From Zeugodacus cucurbitae (lineage: Eukaryota > Arthropoda > Insecta > Diptera > Tephritidae): 64,000 nt of DNA. The translations under genes were made by a program, and so were the position numbers. This document shows, one piece after another, positions 10,945 to 22,757 of the stretch. The stretch is from the NCBI RefSeq assembly GCF_028554725.1, contig NC_071667.1, positions 37,467,501 through 37,531,500 of the forward strand. The letters are read 5' to 3'. Position 1 is the stretch's first letter. Every line of letters begins with the position of its first letter. The notes under the pieces are model-generated. The model saw only the letters and a list, made by a program, of their open reading frames with translations. It had not been told where the DNA came from and did not search any database.

Positions 10945-11545
10945 AGAAGAATGGACCAGCTACAACCATGACAAATTGCTCAAATGGCGTTCCCGAACTG
11001 TACTCCATCATCTGACCATGTCTCTTGGAACTCGACACTTTATTTGCAATGCAATCTCTCATTTATTGACGACAACCAACCCAATAAAATTGAATCTTCA
11101 ATTTTCCCAAGGTTTCCGTGATTGCTATGTGCTCTTCACTTGGACCTTTGTGCATCTCATTGCGAATTTTAGTTGATCTTTCGTTTCGAACAACCGTGAG
11201 AGATCGGGAGCAATATCCTCCTTTGCCTTTCCACACTCGATATAAGCAACCAGCCACCAATTTAAAACTGTTCCACTGTGCCTTTGCGACAAGAGATTCT
11301 GCAGACATTTCTTCTTTCTTTGGACGTTTCACAACTGGAGCTTCATCCTGAGATTCTTGTTCCTTCATAACTCAATATTTTGTCCATGACACGTCTGTCT
11401 TCTCTGGGGTCACCTCCGTCAACATATGTGCCTCCTGCTCCTTCAATTGTGTAGACACCTCTGCTGAAACCTGTGATGGTATACACTCTCCATGCACTTC
11501 CAGCTGTGTTAACACCTCTGTTCTATTTAAGGTCACATCCATCGA
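10945..11545 (-). pseudogene. T2 internal region: Gag end and integrase N-terminal part
   Basis: This is the continuation of T2 beyond the RTE insertion. On minus it reads VVKRPKKEEM, KLVAGCLYRVWKGKGG, MHKGPSEEHIAITETLGK, YWVGCRQ and then FEQFVMVVAGPF, the same order as in T1. A Gag repeat remnant lies at 11400-11545. It stops abruptly at 11545, where T3 begins in the opposite orientation, so the 5' LTR of T2 is missing. Confidence 0.72.
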
Positions 11546-11657
11546 TATGTGTTTCCAAAGGGTGTTGGGTAGTGTTTCAGCGTTAACAACAGATTTTGGA
11601 AATCCGTTACAATTGGTATCGGAAGTGGGATTGACAAATAAAATTCCATAAAAGATA

Positions 11658-12646
11658 ATGGCAAAATTCAGTGAATTAAGGATACTACAACTTAAAAAGG
11701 AATTGGAACACCGAATGGATTGAAAGCTGAGTTACAAGCTCGATTGCGAGAGCCCATGGAAAAAGAAAACAGCAACGTTGACGAATTCTTTTTCGAATCA
11801 CTGTTAGAATATCAACAACGAAAATAGAGGCAGTCATTAGAAATGACGGAGATGAAAACAAAGTTGTCCCAATAAATAAAGGAGCAAATGAAAGAGCAAA
11901 TAACAGAACTGTCAACGCAAATATCAGGTCAATTGTCTTCACAGTTAAAAGAGCAGAATGCATGTCTGTATAAGGAAGCTGAGGTGCCAATACAGCTAGA
12001 AGCGCAAGACGAGATTTTGTCAACACAGCCGGAAGCGAATGGAGTGTTGTCACAATTGGAAGAGCAGGAGGAGGAGTCAATGGATGTGACCTCAAATACA
12101 GAATACATGCTGAAAGAGCAGAACGTCCAATCGCAAAGGCACAATGGAACAGTTTTAAGTTGGTGGCTGGTTGCTTATATCGAGTGTGGAAAAGTAAAGA
12201 AGGACAAAGCTACATCAAAGTACAGTTCAGGAAAGACATTTGAATCATTCGCGATGGTCCATTACCTACCAGTAAATCAGGAAACAGGAGTGTTTTGTTG
12301 GTCAGGACAGAGGTGTGCCCAATTCGTAGTTAAAAGACTGATGTGATTGTGGACGTGGACATCCACATGCCGATATCATGGTGGAATGATACATCCGAAA
12401 TTTTGAAGAATATTTTTGAAAACTGGTGGAGAGGTTTCACCACAGGTACAGAGGATACCCATATATCTGTGTTCCTGGTAATTAATAATTTTTGGTTACT
12501 GATTGATTTACTTAAGTATAGAATTACTGCCAATAAGAAAAGAGATGCGAAAGAAACCAGCAGTGACCTAGAAGATAGATTCGAGAAAGAAATGCGTTTG
12601 GTTCTGGAAGTATGTCTTACCGGGACGATCAGACTTAAGTGGAGGG
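11658..12646 (+). pseudogene. T3 Gag-like and integrase remnants
   Basis: ATG at 11658 opens MAKFSELRILQLKKELEHR, the same SAP-like start as T1 but here with its ATG; a stop follows within about 20 codons. The frame 11888-12346 holds ITELSTQISGQLSSQLKEQN, then EANGVLSQLEEQEEESMDVT repeats. These fuse to LSWWLVAYIECGK (integrase entry), a damaged FESFAM segment (integrase core start) and PVNQETG. The frame 12343-12654 has FENWWRGFTTGTEDTHISVF, the distal integrase part, and a basic tail. RT and the integrase core are missing. Confidence 0.7.
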
Positions 12647-12649
12647 CAG

Positions 12650-12929
12650 TGTAACGAAAATGGGTACCAGAATAAACTAGAAACGACAATCGTAATCGAT
12701 CACTTGCTAGATTTATCCAGACATCGATATTCGCAGTAGCCAGAATTTCGCGTGGCGATGGATTACCAACAATGGACTATATAGGGGTGCCGGACTGGCA
12801 GCAAGACACAGTTCTAACAAGAGAGTTGTCGAGTAAAGTATAAACATAAGTTATAAAGATTTAGAAATAAAGATTAGAGTATAGACATAGGGTTTGAGCG
12901 TAAACGACAGATTTTGGAAATCCATTACA
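12650..12929 (+). repeat. T3 3' LTR
   Basis: It begins TGTAACGAAAATGG and ends ATCCATTACA. TATA sequence GACTATATAGGGG lies near 12775 and AATAAA near 12866. It is more diverged from T1 than the two T1 LTRs are from each other. Confidence 0.8.
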
Positions 12930-12947
12930 ATACAATTTTTCGACTTC

Positions 12948-13330
12948 TGCACTTTCCAACGCAGTGGAAATGTGCGGAAATATTATTGGCATTGAAGCCT
13001 AATAAATCGAAATGATATTAAGTCATATAGACCCATTAGTTTGCGGTGACATTTCTTCAAAAGTATTTGAAAGAATATTTCTGAGAAGAATGCTAGCTGT
13101 TATTGAAATACCATATTCACCTATGATGTTCCAACACATAGACGTTCTGATTGCGAAATTGCAGATGATATTTTGTAATAATTCACTTATTCAACCTGAA
13201 CTGGAGAGAATAGATGGATGAAACTATAAAATGTTAAAGTAAATACTGACAAATCAATCCACGTAACATTCACTACCAGAAAGTGTGCTTTCAAAGAGTT
13301 CCGGCGGCTTTAATACGCTCCGTGAAAATA
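12948..13330 (+). pseudogene. Jockey-clade RT remnant
   Basis: Around 13025-13170 shifted frames give RPISL, SKVFERIFLRRMLAVIE and IPYSP...FQH. These match the PISLLPxxSKxFExxxLxR and HQFGF region of jockey-type RTs. A later piece (13230-13320) resembles the VNTDKSIHVTFTTRK segment after the FADD box. Middle parts are deleted and several stops are present. Confidence 0.6.
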
Positions 13331-13408
13331 ATTCAAAACAAATAAAATTAAGGGCCGAATTTACAGTTATTAGTTAACCATTGGTAAACTATAATGTTGA
13401 TTATTGTT

Positions 13409-14161
13409 AATCGACCAAAATTGCAAATTACTTCATTTATGCGAGGGACAAAATTATTCACACACTCTTGTTTAACAAGAAAAATTATAATTTAATAAAA
13501 AAATTAATATTTGGTAGGCAACCCTTTTCTTTCATTACATCTTTAAGCAGCAGCCGTCTTTTTTATTAGCATTGCTGACGAAAACTTTTTTTCGCACTAT
13601 TCGTGAACTGTAGCCAGCACGATGAAAGGTCCCGCGCATAGTTTTTGCATGAATATTTGTCCCAATTTCTTCACGAACTACTGCTCTCACCTGCGTAGAG
13701 CTGATTTTGGGATTCTTACTAAGTTTTCTTACAATTTGCAGTTTTTCAGCGTTGGTCAGCTTCCGGGGTCTACCGGTATGAGCACGACTTTAAAGATTTT
13801 ATTCTCTTTCAACACGCTTTATGATGCTTTAAATAGTGTATCTTCTTTATTTACATGTTTACATATTTCGGTACTTGACATATTTTGTTTATATAAATTT
13901 AAAATAATTTTTTTATTTCTTCGGTAGTTTCTTTTAATTTTCGACACATTTCAAATAATGACAACTCACTTACACAAATAACAATACCGAATGTCGGAAA
14001 TTCAATGTAAATTTCCAGTGTAGCATTCATAGTAGTACATCTCCAAATGCTTCCGTTACATGTTATTGCTAAAATGTTTGATTTAAATGGCATGGCTTTG
14101 AGTTGTGTGAATAATCTTGTCCCTCGAATAAATGCAGTAATATGCCATTTTGGTCGATTTA
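13409..14161 (-). mobile_element. Tc1/mariner-type element, internally deleted, long inverted ends
   Basis: Inverted ends of about 57 bp (13409-13465 and 14103-14161) match over AATCGACCAAAATKGC, TTCGAGGGACAA and ATTATTCACACA. The minus strand at 13560-13790 encodes the DNA-binding part of a Tc-type transposase: GRPRKLTNAEKLQIVRKLSK, then ISSTQVRAVVREE and AGYSSRIVRKK. GRPRK is the AT-hook-like motif between the two helix-turn-helix units. The DDE catalytic part is not found. Confidence 0.75.
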
Positions 14162-14297
14162 GTTAAAATGGAAAGTCAATTTTTTAAATTATTTTTATTT
14201 TTAAGTACCTAAGATATGAATAAAGATTTTCTTAGAACAAACCTATAACCTAGTTTTTATGATTTTCAAGATACAACTGTTTTTGTGGAAAACTGAA

Positions 14298-14330
14298 CGA
14301 TGTGTGAATAATTAAGTCCGCCTCTGTATG
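14298..14330 (-). repeat. Isolated Tc1-like terminal sequence
   Basis: On minus it reads CAGAGGCGGACTTAATTATT followed by CACACATCG and is bounded by TA. It resembles the end at 47245-47285. No partner end is visible nearby. Confidence 0.45.
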
Positions 14331-14335
14331 TATAG

Positions 14336-14560
14336 TCAGGGGTCGCATTTATTACTCTGTAGAAGCAAAATTTCTAGAATTATTGCTATGCTATCGCTAC
14401 CGCTCTCACTTTGTCGAAAGCCACAGCATAGCTGGAGCAGGAGCAAAAAATTAAATTCTGCGCTATGCTCTGGCGTAGCGGTAGCAAAAAATTGGGAGCG
14501 GTAGCACAGCAGAGCTAATGAAAATTTTCATGTGCTACAGCTCTCGCATGTGTTTGTTGT
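14336..14560. other. Repeat-rich palindromic stretch
   Basis: Repeated GGTAGC and GAGC words occur, for example GCGGTAGCAAAAAATT near 14480. A hairpin with GTAGCACA facing TGTGCTAC lies around 14500-14545. The left edge CAGGGGTCGCA resembles a hAT-type end, but no matching right end or transposase was found. Confidence 0.35.
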
Positions 14561-14616
14561 TTTTTTCTTTTTCTTCAGAAATCTTTTCGAAGCATTGCAC
14601 AGAGCATAAAATTCAT

Positions 14617-17579
14617 TTTTTTTTTTCAATATTTGTTTATTTATTGAATCTACTCATTGGAGCCTAACAATAAGTTATAAAATCTTAATTCTAATTAAAA
14701 CTAGACAAGCTCAACCAAGTGATTGAGTTGTTTTGGTGAAACGTTGCTCATCAATGTGCTGGCATATCTCTTCTTTTTAGACGTGATTGATTGCAAGAAT
14801 GTACTAAAGCGTTAGCCAATGGGTTTGGATGATCTCGGAGTTTGGATAAATATTTGTGTCTGCTGTTCTCTACTTCTTTCTTTACCATGAGAATACCAAG
14901 ATCTTTATGGATATTTTCATTACGCATGTACCATGGTGAGCACGTGATTGTTCTAAGCAGTTTTGATTGAAACCTCTGAATTATATCGATATTGGTTGCA
15001 CAGGTCGTACCCCACAATTGAATGCCATACATCCAAATCGGCTTTATGACGGCATTGTATAAAAGCACTTTGTTGTCTAAGCTAAGTTTAGAGTTTTTAT
15101 TTAAAAGCCAATTTAAATTTGCAGCTCTTATCTTCATGCACGTTATTTTACTAGATATATGTTTTCTCCACGTAAGCCTTCTATCTAGGTGAATACCAAG
15201 ATAGGTAACTTCATTCGCTTGAGGCACTAGAATATTGTTCATTTTTACTGCCGGGCACATTTTTGGTCTTAGGGAAAATGTAACATGCTTGCATACGCCA
15301 GTTTGCTAGCCATTCTTCGACAAAAATCAAATGATCTTCTAATACTCTTGATGCTACAATTGGGCATTTGTTTCGGCTCACTAAAGCTGTGTCATCCGCA
15401 AAAGTTGATGTCAAAACATTACTAGCTGTTGGAAGGTCAGCTGTATATATTATGTATAGAGTTGGCCCTAAGACACTGCCCTGAGGTACACCAGCTCTTA
15501 TTGGTCGTTCTTCAGATATGAAGTCTCCTACTTTGACAGTAAATTTTCTATTTTTTAAATAAGACTCCAAGGTTTTATGCATTTCGAGTGGTATACTTTT
15601 TTAATCTTATATAAAAGCACGTCATGCCACACTTTATCGAACGCCTGAGCCACATCTAGAAATATAGCAGAACAGTACTCTCTATACTCGAACGCCCTTC
15701 TGATTTCGTTAGTAATTCTATTTACTTGTTCTACAGTGTCATGTTTTGCACGAAAACCGAATTGGTGCGTTGGTATTACATTATTTTCATGGAGGAAAGG
15801 AGACATCTTTAATAGTAACACTTTTTCAAATATTTTAGAAAGACAGGGTAGAAGACTGATTGGTCTGTATGAAGACGGCTGTGTCAAGTCTTTACCTGGT
15901 TTCTCTATCATGATGATCTGCGACTTTTTCCATGAAATTGGGTAGTACCCGAAACTGAAAATAGCGTTAAAGAGCAAGGAGAGCACTGTTAAAGCAATAT
16001 TTGGTAACTCAATTAGCATTTTTGGAGTAATTTTATCGTGTCCTGCCGACTTTTTTGGATTCAGCTCTTTTATGATTTTAATAATTTCAGAAGATGACGT
16101 TTGAATAGACCCAAGCGACTCGTTAGCGCTATTGGAGATGATTGGCAGCTTAAAGCTGTTCTTTGGACAATTAGGTTGAAATACCTTTTCTAGGTGATTT
16201 GCAAAACAATTTACCTTATCCTCGTCACTTCGGGCCCAGTTTCCACCCAAGCCTCTTATAGGCAAGTTGGAGTCGACTGGAGGCTTCATTGACTTTTGGG
16301 CTTTCCAAAGAGAATTTCCTTTGCTTGAATTTGGACACAGTTTCTTTATATAATTGTGAGTGTGGTATTCTTCCTCACGTTTAAGCGCTGTTTTTAGTTT
16401 TCGTACAACATATTTTAGTTGCAGCTGAGTAGAAGGGGAGCGATTTAACTGCCATTCACGTCTAGCGCGCCTTTTTTCATTTACAAGCTTTTCTATTTCA
16501 TTATTAGTGATTTTTCTTCGGCTAATTGGTTTATTATTTCTGTTTGGTGTTGCTACGACAGCTGCATTTGATATTACATCATTAAATTCTCTTATACTTT
16601 CATCAATATCTCTTTCCGTATCTATTTTTAAATCAATATTAATGTGGCTACTCACATATTTTTTATATTTTAACCAGTTCGTTTTGTGAGATGTTAGACC
16701 CACTTTTGGCTCAACGAATATGGGTTGTTCACACAACTTTATTAGTACAGGTGAATGATCAGAAGATAAGTCTGTACATGTATCAGCTGTCACAAGCGAT
16801 CTATCTATATTTTTGGTTACAGCGAAATCAATTAAATCTGGTAGTTTGTTGCGATCGCTGGGCCAGTATGTGGGCTTACCAGGAGATATTATATCAAGGT
16901 TATTGTGGTTCATAATGGTTTGGTACAACTGGCGTCCTTTCGGATTATTAAGACGTGACCCCGAGTACATGTGTTTTGCATTATAATCTCCACCTGCTAG
17001 AAATCTATGACCTAGCGTTCCAAAAAATTCGCTTTAAATTCGCTATCTGTAATTTTAAAACGAGGTGGGCAGTATATAGCCGTTAGATTTAAATCACAAT
17101 TCCGATTTTTTAAGGATATTGTTGTAGCTTGTAACTGGGCTGTAGAATGAGATTCCCGAGCATAGTGGTTTAACCGATTTCTAACCAACACTGCCGTTCC
17201 ACCGTGTGCTTTTCCATCCGGGTGATTTGTAACATACAGTCTAAATCCCGGTATTTTTAAATTGTTTTTGTTTGTCAGATGAGTCTCTGATATTAGCATT
17301 ACATCTATATTTTTTTCAGACAGAAATTTAATAATCTCTAATTTATGTTGGTTAACACCGTTAGCATTCCATATACAGATATTTAGTACGCTCATTTTTT
17401 ACTTAATAAAGTTTGCAGCATTTGGTTTTGTGATTTTATTAAATCTTGTATCATATTTTGCATAGTAGACATAAATTGTGTCATACATTGCGTAAGATTT
17501 ATAATCATGTTTTCAATACCTCCATTTGGTGGATTTTGCGGTAGTTACATTTGTAAAGTGTTGCCTTTTACAACATTGA
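14617..17579 (-). mobile_element. J1: 5'-truncated jockey-clade non-LTR element
   Basis: The poly(A) tail appears as a T run from 14617 on the plus strand, with AATAAA motifs just before it. The right end lies in the last codons of ORF1. Flanks CATAAAATTCAT (14605-14616) and CATAAAATTTAT (17580-17591) form a 12-bp target duplication with one mismatch. J1 is about 97 percent like J2 by eye. Confidence 0.85.
14751..17395 (-). pseudogene. J1 ORF2: endonuclease plus reverse transcriptase, broken
   Basis: It starts ATG at 17395 (MSVLNICIWNANGV), an APE-type endonuclease with WNANG, LISETHL and YCPPR. A -1 frame change occurs at the heptamer TTTTTTG (17021-17027). The next frame continues GTLGHRFLAGGDYNAKH and then the linker and RT (15555-16970) with SYRPISLLPCLSKIFEKVLL, HQFGF and AIFLDVAQAFDKVWH. 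A lost T near 15600 breaks the frame. The remaining frames carry GVPQGSVLGPTLY, TFADDTALVS and the C-terminal GIHLDRRLTWRKH. About 21 bp is missing near 15290 relative to J2. Confidence 0.85.
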
Positions 17580-17684
17580 CATAAAATTTATAGTAATTGA
17601 GTATTGTAATACATTTTGAATAGATGATATACATACTTGGAGATGCCAGAAAACAGCACAAAAAGAAAAATGTCTCCAATGAAA

Positions 17685-18786
17685 GACCGAGCCTCGGATG
17701 AGAATCCCCACTTTTGATGACGACCACTGCAAACGTTTTAAGGATCACGATTTGAGGGCATGCACCTGGAATATCCGGACCCTTAATTGGGAAGGTGCCT
17801 CTGCCCAGCTGGTTAACGACCTCATATAACTAAAGGCTGACATTAGCCCCATCCAAGAAGGGTGATTGACGGGACAAGGACGGAAGAAGGTGGGTCCTTG
17901 TGACATCTACTACAGCGGCCATATAAAAGAGCCCAAATTTGGTGTTGGATTTGTGGTGGGAGAGAGACTCTGTCACCGAGTCCTGGCATACACCCCGGTG
18001 GATGAACGTCTCTGAGAGCACTCATCAGTACCTCGATACAAGGGAGCTGTGGAACGGCATCTCAAACTCATTGCATACCGCTGCACCCGAAACAATTGGT
18101 CTTTGGCAACGATGAGAATTGTCGTTCCGCAGTGGAGAGGAAACATACTGCGATCGAGCACAAAACGTTCGTTTTGCTGACGTAAAAAGAAAGAGGCCGA
18201 AATGCGTGAGTATGAAAAGCTTGAAAAGCTGGGCGACATGCGTAACGGTCGAAAATTTTATGAAAAGATGAGGCGATTTACAGAAGGTTTCAAGACCGGA
18301 GCATTATCATGTGGGGACCGAGGAGGTAATCTGGTAACGGATGTCCAGAGCATACTAGGATTATGGAGTGAGCACTTCTCCGACCTGCTGAATGGCAGTG
18401 AAAGTACAACACCAGGAGATGGCGAACCCGATTCAACAATCGATGACGATGGAATAGATGTTCCATTACCCGACCATGAAGAAATTCAAATAGCAATTAC
18501 CCGCTTGAAGAACAACAAAGCGGTGGGGCCGATGGGTTACCTGCCGAACTATTCAAATATGGCGGCGAAAACCTGATAAGGTGCATGCATCAGCTTCTTT
18601 GTAGAATATGGTCGGAAGAAAGCATGCCTGACGATTGGAATCTCAGTGTGCTCTGCTCAATTCATAAAAAGGGAGATCCCACAATCTGCGACAATTACCG
18701 TGAGAAAGCCTCCTCAACATTGACTTAGTTCAGCGAATAAAAAGACAGCGGCTACGCTGGCTAGGTCATGTTGTACGGATGTGAGA
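17685..18786 (+). mobile_element. RTE copy c with large internal deletions
   Basis: Endonuclease start (RACTWNIRTLNWEGASAQL, 17757-17820), then a deletion to the linker at about 18010. Linker and RT start run to about 18715 (EYEKLEKLGDMRNGRKFYEK, ITRLKNNKA). A second deletion follows to the LRWLGHVVRM segment at 18722-18782. Stops and frameshifts are frequent. The 3' stem-loop and tail are missing. Confidence 0.8.
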
Positions 18787-18799
18787 AGTTGTCGGAAGT

Positions 18800-19170
18800 C
18801 AAATATACATAGGTGGTGTGAGCAGAACGCTAAGAGAGAAATTGAGCTAATGGAGGAGGAATACGAAGGAGGAGGAAGTGGAAGTTTCACCTCTACATAC
18901 ATTTACAATTTCTTTACTCTTTCTTCTAAATCTGGTGGATGTATTACTGTGGCGACCATAATGTTTTGAGCCTTTTTGAAATTTATGTCTATTCCTAGAG
19001 ATAAACGGGAAACGTTCTCTTCAACGCAATTTCTTGTCCTAATAATGGATTTATTCAGTAGATTTTCAGAAGGTGTACAGAACCTTAACAGGAGCGTTAT
19101 CACGAAATTCAAGTTTTCATAACCACTGTCAGCAATTACAAGACTTAGTCCAAATTCTTTGGAACTCAAA
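18800..19170 (-). pseudogene. Harbinger (HARBI1-like) transposase remnant, C-terminal part
   Basis: Read on minus: LVIADSGYENLNFVITLLL, then RTRNCVEEN, RLSLGIDINFKKAQNIMVAT and VIHPP. These match the Harbinger nuclease order: DSGYPL (second catalytic Asp), RxVVEN/RTRNxVE (catalytic Glu), LSLGI and A..IIVATAVLHN. The histidine-asparagine ending has decayed to IHPP. A proline- and serine-rich tail continues to about 18800. The N-terminal half is not recognisable. Confidence 0.62.
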
Positions 19171-19200
19171 CGGCGGCAAATTCGAGAGTTTCAAAAAATC

Positions 19201-19814
19201 GTGGTATCATACATATGGATACTTAATGGGCCATTACAAATTTTAATTCTTTAGTTTCGGATACTATCCAATTTCAAGGAAAAAGTCGCAGATCATCATC
19301 GGCAGCTCTAGTAAGCCGTAACAAATGCCCCATCTGAGCATTAAGAGTATTACATAGATAAGCACTTAACTTTAGTCGAAGAATTGGCGTATAAATATTA
19401 ATTAACAAAACTTTAAGAATGTTAAATTTTTGCTAAGACGACCTGTGCAACCAACATTGATATAATACAGAGATTCCGATCTAAAATGATTAGAACAATC
19501 ACGGGTTCACTAAGGCAAACGGGTAATGAAAAATATTCACACAGATATCCCTATGGTAAATAGATAGTGGACAGCAGAAATAAATATATATCTAAACTCG
19601 AGAACCTCAAAACACATTGGCTATAATACCTTGGTACATTCCTGCAATCAAACACGCTCAAAAAGGTGAGATTTTCCGTTCTACTAGAAAGTTCTATTAA
19701 AACAGCTAAGCCAGATTCTTGAGTTGAGTATATTATATATAAATAAATATATATACATACATATATATATATATATATGAATATATACAAATTTATATAT
19801 TATATTTTGGGGTC
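19201..19814. other. No gene recognised; AT microsatellite at its end
   Basis: AT-rich sequence. A (TA)n/(ACAT)n microsatellite lies at about 19738-19800 and explains the Tyr/Ile-repeat frame on the minus strand. Confidence 0.6.
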
Positions 19815-20156
19815 ATGTGAGGTTCACGTAAGTGAGGAAAGTTCCTGACTGCCATTCACTTGGGAGTGGCCAGGAACGACATTCGTCGGAAAATTCAGCT
19901 TCCATAATGTAAAATCGCCAAATGGGCTGCGACAGATCGACTTCGCCGGGGCCCGAAATATGGTCGTCTGTAATACCAGATTCTGGCACAAGAAAATGCA
20001 TCAGGCCAGATCGATCATGTTGCGATAGATGGACGACATGTCTCCAGTGTTATATATGTCTTCCCAACATCAACTCGAACCACTATCTTGTAGAAGCTAA
20101 GATACGCAACCGCCTCTGTGCAGCAAAGCGCGCACGTCAACAAACACAAAGAAACT
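19815..20156 (+). mobile_element. RTE copy d, internally deleted 5' piece
   Basis: The 5' UTR (GTTCACGTAAGTGAGGAAAG onwards) runs to about 19880. It jumps directly to the end of the endonuclease domain (VGKFSFHN-like, IDFAGARNMVVC, then IDSDHYLVAAKIR-like) and ends at the QQTQ segment near 20150. Roughly 700 bp is deleted compared with copy f. It then abuts a jockey Gag remnant. Confidence 0.75.
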
Positions 20157-20157
20157 G

Positions 20158-20795
20158 AGTGGATACTCCAAAAGAAGCGCTCTTCAAAAAAACGGAAAGC
20201 TGATAGTTCCCCAACAATTAATAGCCCTTTGGAAAATAAAAATAAAGAAAATGCGGCCATTAATGAAACCAATACTCACCGACCACCACCAATTATAATA
20301 AACGATGCTAAAGATTTCAATAAATTGCATTCGGATGTTACCGCTCTAACAAAAAAACAAATTTTTAATAAAGCTTTTGAGTAACGGTGCCTACAAACTA
20401 AATACATTTAATGCTACTGACTATCGAACAATAACAAAATTCTTGTCAAACGAAAATATACCTTGGTTTAGCTACGATAGCAAAAATAACAGGCCAGTAA
20501 AGGTGATACTCAATCCATCTTGAACGACCTTAAAGATCAAGACTTTAATGTTTTAAATGCAATTACCAAACTTAAGTGGAAGACTAAAGAACCGCTAGAT
20601 ATGTTTTTAGTAGTATTCGATGCTACCGAGGACATTAAGAAAGTTTATCAGATCAAAAGTATTCTTAATACTGTTGTCAAGGTTGAGTGCATCAAAGCCT
20701 CTAAATTAATCCCTCAGTGCAAAAACTGTCAAGCTTTTGGACATACAAAAACTTCTGCGGTAAGCCACCTTACAACTTAATGCACCAAAGCCGAA
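20158..20795 (+). pseudogene. Jockey-clade ORF1 (Gag-like) remnant
   Basis: Fragments in three frames read in order: KKRSSKKRKADSS (basic N-terminus), PPPIIINDAKDFNKL, FNATDYRTITKFLSNENIPW, then KLKWKTKEPLDMFLVVFDAT. They end with the start of a zinc knuckle, CKNCQAFGHTK. The order matches the RNA-binding ORF1 protein of jockey-type elements. The remaining knuckles and ORF2 are missing. The same zinc knuckle DNA sequence recurs at 61328-61360, so both came from one family. Confidence 0.68.
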
Positions 20796-21116
20796 AAAGA
20801 TCCAATTGTACAGTTTGAACTTTTACTTTTAACTTTTCTTATATCACATTTTTGTAGTCCATCTGAATCGTTAATTTCACAATATATAAATGAAGATATC
20901 TGAACACGTGCGTTGATGCCAAAGGGCATCACTTTCAGTACGATCAATATACTTAGTTTTTTATTATTCTATATATGTTTAAATGATAAGAATAGAAATA
21001 AGTAAGACCAGAAATATGTAAAAACACTTACAGTCCACTGAACATACATAAATATGTACAGCATGTTACATAATTAAGTTTCCATGCAATATATATATGT
21101 TCAAAGTGAAATAACT
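20796..21116. other. AT-rich spacer with a small H fragment
   Basis: A piece at about 20853-20900 (GTCCATCTGAATCGTTAA, AATATATAAATGAAGATATC) matches the fourth H monomer. Nothing else is recognised. Confidence 0.5.
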
Positions 21117-22068
21117 TTTTTTTATACTCTCGCAACAAAAGTTGCTAAGAGAGTATTATAGTTTTGTTCACATAACGGTTGTTTGAAGTCATAAAACTAA
21201 ACGAATTAGATATAGGGTTTGGAACAGAGGATCGCACTAGGAAGGGGCATATTTGGATGTTATTGTTTTTTGGGAAGTGGGTTTGGCCCCGCCCCCAAAT
21301 CGGTTACTTGTATATATCTCGCAAACTAATAAAGCTATATAAACCAAACTTTCTGCAGTCAGTTCTCACGTACCCCACCACACACCATGAAATTAGTTGA
21401 AATCGGATAATAACCACGCCAACCTCCCATACGAAGGTTAGGTTGAAAATTACTAAAAGTGAGTTAACTCAGTAACGAAAAACGCCAGAAACACTAAATT
21501 TCACATAAGAAATGGCAGATGGAAGCTACAATCATATTTTTTTACAAAATGGAAAATGGGCGTGGCATCGCTCACTTATGGGTCAAAAACCATATCTCAG
21601 GAACTACTTGACCGATTTCAATGAAACTTGGTTTGTAATAGTATCCTTACATCCCAATGATACATTGTGTAAATAGGCCAAATTGCTTCACAACCACGCC
21701 TACTTCCTATTTACCAGAACTTTGAAGACGATCTGAATCGTTAACTTTACAATATATAAAGTAAGCACTAGTGAAGATATCGATGCAGAACTTTGCACAA
21801 ATACTACCTTTATAGTGTGGCAGCCCCATTCTAAAAATCGCCGAAATCGGAACATAGGTTTTCAAGGCCCCATTAATCGAACATGAGGACCTCGGTGCTT
21901 CTAACCTAATATTATGGTTTCCAACTTTCAATGGACTTTATACAATATATATGACGAATATGTTGGGTCAAATAGTATATTATATAATATAAATAAAGTT
22001 AAATAAATAAATTGCGAGAGTGTAAAATGTTCGGTTGCACCCGAACTTAGACCTTCCTTACTTGTTAT
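21117..22068 (+). mobile_element. H repeat copy 2, both ends present
   Basis: It starts TTATACTCTCGCAAC with the 5' hairpin and ends TTGCGAGAGTGTAAAA, then the hairpin GTTCGGTTGCACCCGAAC, then CCTTCCTTACTTGTT. A stretch of the first monomer is deleted after 21220. GGGCGTGG/CCACGCC boxes flank the second and third monomers. Confidence 0.85.
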
Positions 22069-22572
22069 TAAACATATTTAAATAATATTTCATATAGTTG
22101 AAGTACAGATCCTATAGTACTTAAAAGTATATAAGACGTGAAAAAGAAGTCAATAGTTTTTTCGATATTCAGCAATAAAATGACATGGTATTTAAACAAG
22201 TTTTCATTGGCTTTAATACCCAAATATATTGAACGCGCGTATATACATACATACATAATCAAAGACATAAACATACCAGCCAGACCTAACCACTTTCCCC
22301 TCATGTTTCTTCAATTACTAACACCAACTCACACGTTTGGGTTGTTTTGTTTTTTAACCTTAATGCGATGAAAAAATAATTCCTCTAAAATGCTTAGAAA
22401 TATGTATGTTCCTCAAAAGTCGAATTAATCATACTAGGGTTAATACATTTCGAATTTCCCAAACAGAAAAAAACTAGTTATTTCATTTCTTGTTCTTATT
22501 AAATGAGTGTGAAAGAGAAAACATAATTGTCATTGGTGCCAAAAAAAATCCCATAAAGGGAAATAAAAAAAT
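22069..22572. other. No gene recognised
   Basis: AT-rich spacer with (CATA)n near 22240-22260. No family features are seen. Confidence 0.6.
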
Positions 22573-22757
22573 ACTGGGCCTCATGCATAAAAACGAGTAA
22601 AAGCGCTGAGTTGAGGCATGTGAGCAATTGCTCGTAAGTCGAGTTCGATCAAACAGCAACAGCTTTTGCTCAATTTCGTATGCATAAAAATGAGTTCAAA
22701 CCAATTGCAATTACTTGAGCAAAGGGAGATAAAACATCTAATGTTATAGAAGTGCAA

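Larger units (their letters stand above)
11546..12929 (+). mobile_element. T3: deleted Ty3/Gypsy-type element, opposite orientation to T2
   Basis: Only the last 66 bp of the 5' LTR remain (to 11611). A tRNA-Leu-type primer site at 11613, a short coding interior, a purine tract (AGTGGAGGGCAG, 12638-12649) and a 280-bp 3' LTR follow. It is head-to-head with T2. The junction at 11545/11546 cuts one element in its Gag and the other in its LTR, so a rearrangement took place there rather than a simple insertion. Confidence 0.78.

Noticed and set aside
14336..14560. hAT element from the CAGGGGTCGCA end
   Set aside because: No matching opposite end, 8-bp duplication or transposase was found.
19551..19790. 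Tyr/Ile repeat protein
   Set aside because: Product of the TA/CATA microsatellite.
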